5,649 nucleotides of DNA, taken from assembly GCA_011524425.1 (NCBI GenBank), contig WTKI01000331.1:1-5649 (forward strand), read 5' to 3'. This DNA comes from Altererythrobacter sp. (GTDB lineage Bacteria; Pseudomonadota; Alphaproteobacteria; Sphingomonadales; Sphingomonadaceae). Below are positions 5,302-5,649 of this stretch, one piece after another. The translations under genes and the position numbers were made by a program. Within the stretch, counting starts at the first letter, position 1; each line of letters opens with the position of its first letter. The notes beneath the pieces were generated by a model. That model had not been told where the DNA came from, searched no databases, and saw only the letters and a program-made list of their open reading frames with translations.

Positions 5302-5649
5302 CCGCTTGCCCGGCTGGCGGAAGGCCCAGCTCCTCTTTAGTGGGCGGTAAGCCTTCATCATTGCCAAGCGGCGGCAACCCTTTTGCAATTCTGTCAGCAT
5401 CGGATCCCGGCGGCGCTTCTGGTAGAGCTTCGACATCGATGATCAAAGCTGGTTCTTTAGGACAAGGCGGAATCACGCAAAGTCCGGACACTGTCGCAGG
5501 GCCGCGAAAGATGCCTTCGCCTGCAACATCGGGTGCTTGCGGATCATTGGCATAGGCGGTTTCGCGGGCATAACGGGCTTGCGCACTATCAGGGGCCGTT
5601 GTTCGAAATTCTCGCTGATCGCGCTGGCGGCGGCAGACGATGATCTCGC
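5261..5649 (-). CDS. Unrecognised protein, C-terminal 128 residues, 5' end beyond window
   Basis: The frame is open from the right edge to a TAA at 5263-5261, and the start lies outside. An internal GTG at 5491 could start a 76-residue product, but the open frame upstream reads like protein, so a longer gene is more likely. The visible part begins EIIVCRRQRD, a segment resembling exported Sphingomonadales hypothetical proteins (recollection, unchecked). It continues through a polar region, then GEGIFRGPATVSGLCVIPPC (43-62), an acidic Pro-rich region with three nine-residue GLPP units, and a very acidic end (EESEEPAEEL). Cysteines lie at 5, 57 and 62 of the visible part. No catalytic motif or membrane helix is seen. 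It overlaps the hom 3' end by 41 bases, tail to tail. I do not know its function. Confidence 0.7.
   Translation of the reverse strand, partial: EIIVCRRQRDQREFRTTAPDSAQARYARETAYANDPQAPDVAGEGIFRGPATVSGLCVIPPCPKEPALIIDVEALPEAPPGSDADRIAKGLPPLGNDEGLPPTKEELGLPPAGQAVNPEESEEPAEEL
5300..5380 (-). repeat. Three nine-residue GLPP repeats in the right-edge protein
   Basis: Within the minus-strand frame, GLPPLGNDE (5380-5354), GLPPTKEEL (5353-5327) and GLPPAGQAV (5326-5300) follow each other with exact nine-residue spacing. The Gly-Leu-Pro-Pro codons differ between units (for example CTT, TTA and CTT for Leu, and mixed Gly and Pro codons). The repeat is therefore conserved at protein rather than DNA level. 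The third unit is degenerate after the first four residues. Confidence 0.6.

Noticed and set aside
1..5649. CRISPR arrays, insertion sequences, tRNA or rRNA genes, attachment sites
   Set aside because: No regularly spaced repeats, transposase frame, terminal inverted repeats, cloverleaf or rRNA-like sequence was seen; almost all of the window is explained by ordinary genes.

Overview
The window looks like chromosomal DNA of an alphaproteobacterium, most likely of the order Sphingomonadales (Erythrobacter/Sphingomonas type). This rests on the style of the TonB, ExbB and ExbD proteins, the tonB-exbB-exbD-exbD order, moderately high GC by eye, and a hom gene next to exported proteins with no known function. 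The taxonomic call is recognition of protein style, not a database result.

Layout. Positions 1-2615, all on the minus strand, hold a TonB energy-transduction operon read right to left: tonB (2615-1962), exbB (1893-1117), a first exbD (990-460) and a second, divergent exbD (428 to the left edge, missing only its extreme C-terminus). Positions 2616-3004 are a 389-base divergent intergenic region with small hairpins in the presumed tonB leader and no convincing promoter. Positions 3005-3859 (+) encode a secreted protein of unknown function that seems to begin at a TTG codon. A 125-base gap leads to hom (3985-5301, +), encoding homoserine dehydrogenase with a C-terminal ACT domain. At the right edge, the 3' end of an unrecognised minus-strand gene (5649-5261) converges on hom and overlaps its last 41 bases.

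How the genes work together. TonB, ExbB and the two ExbD proteins should form the inner-membrane motor that uses proton motive force to drive TonB-dependent outer-membrane receptors. The residues expected for the motor are present: Thr155, Glu183 and Thr188 in ExbB, Asp23 in each ExbD, and His23 in the TonB membrane helix. hom is an unrelated housekeeping gene for threonine, methionine and isoleucine supply. The two unknown proteins have no visible functional tie to either.

No clearly new biological system is visible. The points most worth a second look are the long hairpin just after the exbB stop, the tandem divergent exbD pair, the TTG-started exported protein, the nine-residue GLPP repeat in the right-edge protein, and the convergent gene overlap downstream of hom.
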